Below are positions 14,515 to 16,212 of a stretch of DNA of 16,212 nt, one piece after another; position 1 is the stretch's first letter; every line of letters begins with the position of its first letter. The DNA lies in NCBI GenBank assembly GCA_903930395.1, contig CAIYYE010000203.1, positions 1 through 16,212 on the forward strand. Reading direction: 5' to 3'. The translations under genes were made by a program, and so were the position numbers. The stretch comes from an uncultured beta proteobacterium (lineage in GTDB: Bacteria > Pseudomonadota > Gammaproteobacteria > Burkholderiales > Rhodocyclaceae). The notes beneath the pieces were generated by a model. It saw nothing but the letters and a program-made list of their open reading frames with translations. It ran no database searches and was not told the origin of the DNA.

Positions 14515-14668
14515 AAAATCCAGTTAAGTTGCCGGCCCTGAGCCGCCCGCCCTGCTTGTGCCCCGATGTCGTTAGTCTACCGGGCTGCCGAATGGCGAGG
14601 TAAAATTTCACACTGGCTCAAGAATATCAAAAAATTCACTTGGCAAGGTACACACTGTTAGGAAGAAA
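14515..14668. promoter_or_regulatory. Divergent intergenic region, presumed to carry both promoters
   Basis: These 154 bp separate the start of the cytochrome operon (minus) from the GGDEF-like gene (plus) and must hold promoters for one or both. A TAAAAT (14601-14606, plus) resembles a -10 box but lacks a -35 at the right distance. AT-rich sequence fills 14601-14640. I find no FNR-type box here and no clear long palindrome. AGGAAG (14660-14665) is the ribosome-binding site of the plus-strand gene. Confidence 0.4.
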
Positions 14669-15637
14669 ATGAAAATAGCCGACTCCTCCACGCACGCCAA
14701 AAGCGCCGGCACAATCAATTCTGCGGGTTCGCTGGGCGCCCTGATCGGCATATTCGTCATTGCCAGCGTCGAATTCCAGCGCCACTGGCCCACCGGCACC
14801 GGCATGATTTACCTGGGCATCAGCATCCCGCTCCTGATCATCTGGATTGCCCATCTGGCCGGCTGGAAACTGGCCGAACGCAACGCGGGCCTGGCCGTCG
14901 ACATTGCCATCTACATTCTCGTCATAGCCAGCCTCGGCATCCGTTTCGGACCCAGTCAGTCGACTTCGGAACTGGCCACCACGCTCCTGTTCTGGGCACC
15001 ACTGGTCTCGGCTTGGTGGGCCTGGCGCTATCAGAACCTGGCTTTCCGGATGTGGCTCCTGCTGGGCGGCTTCTTTGTCGTACTGACCTGGCAACTGGCG
15101 AGCGTGCACGAACGCCTGGATGAACACCTGATTCTTTCCCTGTTGGTCGCGCTGGTCGTCCGCTACGTTTCACGATCATCGACCACCAATCCGGCCGCCA
15201 CCATGAACCTGCGCGACCCGCTGACCGGGCTGCCCTCGCCGGAATGTTTCGAGGCCGAACTGGCCCATGTTTCGTCGATTTTCGACCGCCACGAGCTGCC
15301 GCTCTCGCTGATTGCCTGCCGCATCACGCCACTTGCATCGGCAAGCCTGCAGGATGAACAGTTGTGCCGCTACGCTGAAACGATTGCCAATCGTTTGCGC
15401 ACCTCGGACACGCCGTGCCAGTGGGACCGAACGACCTTCATGATCCTCCTGCCCAATACGGGCGAGGCCATGGCCAGCAAGGTGGCCCATGGCATCCGTA
15501 ACGCTTTCGATCATCTTGATTTTGGGCAAACCACCCCGCTGACCGTCACCATCGCCACGGCTCAGCACCAAGCGGGCGAAGACCCGATGAGCACGGTAAG
15601 TACCCTTGAAAACAAGCTCGCAACGGCCGCCGAATGA
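14669..15637 (+). CDS. Membrane protein with degenerate GGDEF-like domain
   Basis: This is a 322-residue protein. The N-terminal half carries about six hydrophobic helices (near 21-35, 46-66, 76-92, 103-117, 127-143, 153-166) and resembles the membrane sensor part of many diguanylate cyclases. Residues 183-189 read DPLTGLP, the usual opening of a GGDEF domain, and the final part (LTVTIATA and after) keeps its fold pattern. The active-site loop, normally RxGGDEF, reads QWDRTTFMILLPNT (251-264), so both glycines and the catalytic acid are lost. The metal-binding DxDxFKxxND region is also unrecognisable. It probably makes no c-di-GMP and may sense a signal or act as a scaffold. A good AGGA lies 5 nt before the ATG. 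Its stop overlaps the start of the flavoprotein by 4 bp (ATGA), so the two are co-translated. Confidence 0.78.
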   Translation: MKIADSSTHAKSAGTINSAGSLGALIGIFVIASVEFQRHWPTGTGMIYLGISIPLLIIWIAHLAGWKLAERNAGLAVDIAIYILVIASLGIRFGPSQSTSELATTLLFWAPLVSAWWAWRYQNLAFRMWLLLGGFFVVLTWQLASVHERLDEHLILSLLVALVVRYVSRSSTTNPAATMNLRDPLTGLPSPECFEAELAHVSSIFDRHELPLSLIACRITPLASASLQDEQLCRYAETIANRLRTSDTPCQWDRTTFMILLPNTGEAMASKVAHGIRNAFDHLDFGQTTPLTVTIATAQHQAGEDPMSTVSTLENKLATAAE

Positions 15638-16212
15638 TCTCCGACCTGATTTACTACCTTCTTCCCGCCCTGCTTGTTCTGGTTCCGGCCGCATTTCACC
15701 TGCTGACCCAGAAAAAGGTTTCCGAGACCCACCACGCCGTGCTCAAGGAAAACCAGGAAGCCGGCCTGACCGAGCCGCCATCGCTGCACCCGGTCGTTGA
15801 CCTGTCGATCTGCATGGGGTCGGGCGCCTGCGTCCGCGCCTGCCCGGAACATGCGCTCGGTGTCATCAAGGGCAAGGGCGTCCTGATCAATCCTACCCAC
15901 TGCATCGGCCATGGCGCCTGCGCGCCGGCCTGCCCGGTCGGCGCCATCAAGCTGGTCTTCGGCACGGCCAAGCGCGGTATGGATATTCCCGAAGTCGATC
16001 CGGACTTCCAGACCAACATCCCCGGCATTTTCATCGCCGGCGAACTGGGCGGTATGGGCCTGATCCGCAAGGCCATCCGCCAGGGCGTGCATGCCGTCAA
16101 ATCAATCGCCAGCCAGCCACGCGGCAGCGCCGAGTTCGATCTGGTCATCATCGGGGCCGGCCCGGCCGGTATCGCGGCCTCGCTGGCCGCCAAGGAAGCC
16201 GGCCTGAAATAC
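15634..16212 (+). CDS. Ferredoxin-flavoprotein oxidoreductase fusion, N-terminal part (runs off window)
   Basis: The first 193 residues are visible and the frame is open to the window edge. A hydrophobic helix (about 5-24) anchors the N-terminus. Residues 60-71 (CMGSGACVRACP) and 90-101 (CIGHGACAPACP) form a double ferredoxin fold, but the second Cys of each motif is replaced, by Ser63 and His93. A linker with FGTAKRGMDIPEVDP and IPGIFIAGELGGMGLIRKAI resembles the C-terminal FAD-binding part of pyridine-nucleotide oxidoreductases, and at 169 a dinucleotide-binding motif begins (DLVIIGAGPAGIAASLAA, Gly174/176/179). The product is probably a thioredoxin-reductase-like FAD protein fed by Fe-S clusters. 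The start overlaps the GGDEF-like gene's stop. Its place beside the cytochrome operon suggests a redox link, possibly electron entry or exit at the inner membrane. Its electron donor and acceptor are unknown. Confidence 0.85.
   Translation, partial: MISDLIYYLLPALLVLVPAAFHLLTQKKVSETHHAVLKENQEAGLTEPPSLHPVVDLSICMGSGACVRACPEHALGVIKGKGVLINPTHCIGHGACAPACPVGAIKLVFGTAKRGMDIPEVDPDFQTNIPGIFIAGELGGMGLIRKAIRQGVHAVKSIASQPRGSAEFDLVIIGAGPAGIAASLAAKEAGLKY

Noticed and set aside
13748..14611. A 287-codon minus-strand frame overlapping the cytochrome b-like gene
   Set aside because: It is an out-of-frame shadow without membrane helices or known motifs. The 303-residue frame has five helices and ordered His pairs.
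14613..14626. Possible FNR box in the divergent region (TTGATATTCTTGAG on the minus strand)
   Set aside because: The second half-site is TTGAG, not ATCAA, so the dyad symmetry needed is missing.

Overview
The window reads as a chromosomal stretch (high GC by eye) from a Gram-negative bacterium, most likely a betaproteobacterium of the Rhodocyclaceae type (Dechloromonas/Azonexus relatives). That placement is an inference from protein style and gene content. The window is dominated by a locus for moving electrons across the cell envelope. Two multihaem c-type cytochromes carry 85 haem-attachment motifs between them.

Layout. Left edge, plus strand: the end of an OmpR-type response regulator (2-391), overlapping by 4 bp a QseC-like sensor kinase (388-1737), then a cytoplasmic protein I do not recognise (1803-2771). 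Next comes a block of minus-strand genes, given in order of transcription from the right. A small cytochrome b-like membrane protein (14514-13603) overlaps a 24-haem periplasmic cytochrome (13628-11757). After a 138-bp gap with an FNR-type box comes a giant 1624-residue cytochrome with 61 haem motifs (11618-6744), ending at a strong terminator. A separate promoter then drives a predicted outer-membrane beta-barrel with an N-terminal AMIN-like and TPR region (6522-4165), followed by its own terminator. Last is a CcmI-like c-type cytochrome assembly protein (4060-2804). On the right, plus strand: a membrane protein with a degenerate GGDEF domain (14669-15637), overlapping by 4 bp the start of a ferredoxin-flavoprotein fusion (15634 to the edge).

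How the parts could work together (inference). The b-type protein has two His pairs spaced as in di-haem quinol oxidoreductases and would exchange electrons with quinones. The Lys-rich 24-haem protein would cross the periplasm. The barrel would let electrons through the outer membrane. The giant cytochrome, poor in charged residues and built from a two-haem module repeated about 30 times, would be the extracellular wire or contact surface. CcmI fits the heavy demand for c-haem attachment. The FNR-type box suggests control by oxygen or nitrogen oxides. The overall logic resembles porin-cytochrome conduits (MtrCAB/MtoAB) and, as I remember them, the large 'PCC3'-type clusters of iron-oxidising Gallionellaceae. 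The 61-haem size and the TPR-barrel fusion make this version stand out.

No tRNA, rRNA, mobile element, integrase or CRISPR array is visible, and no gap between genes exceeds about 220 bp.
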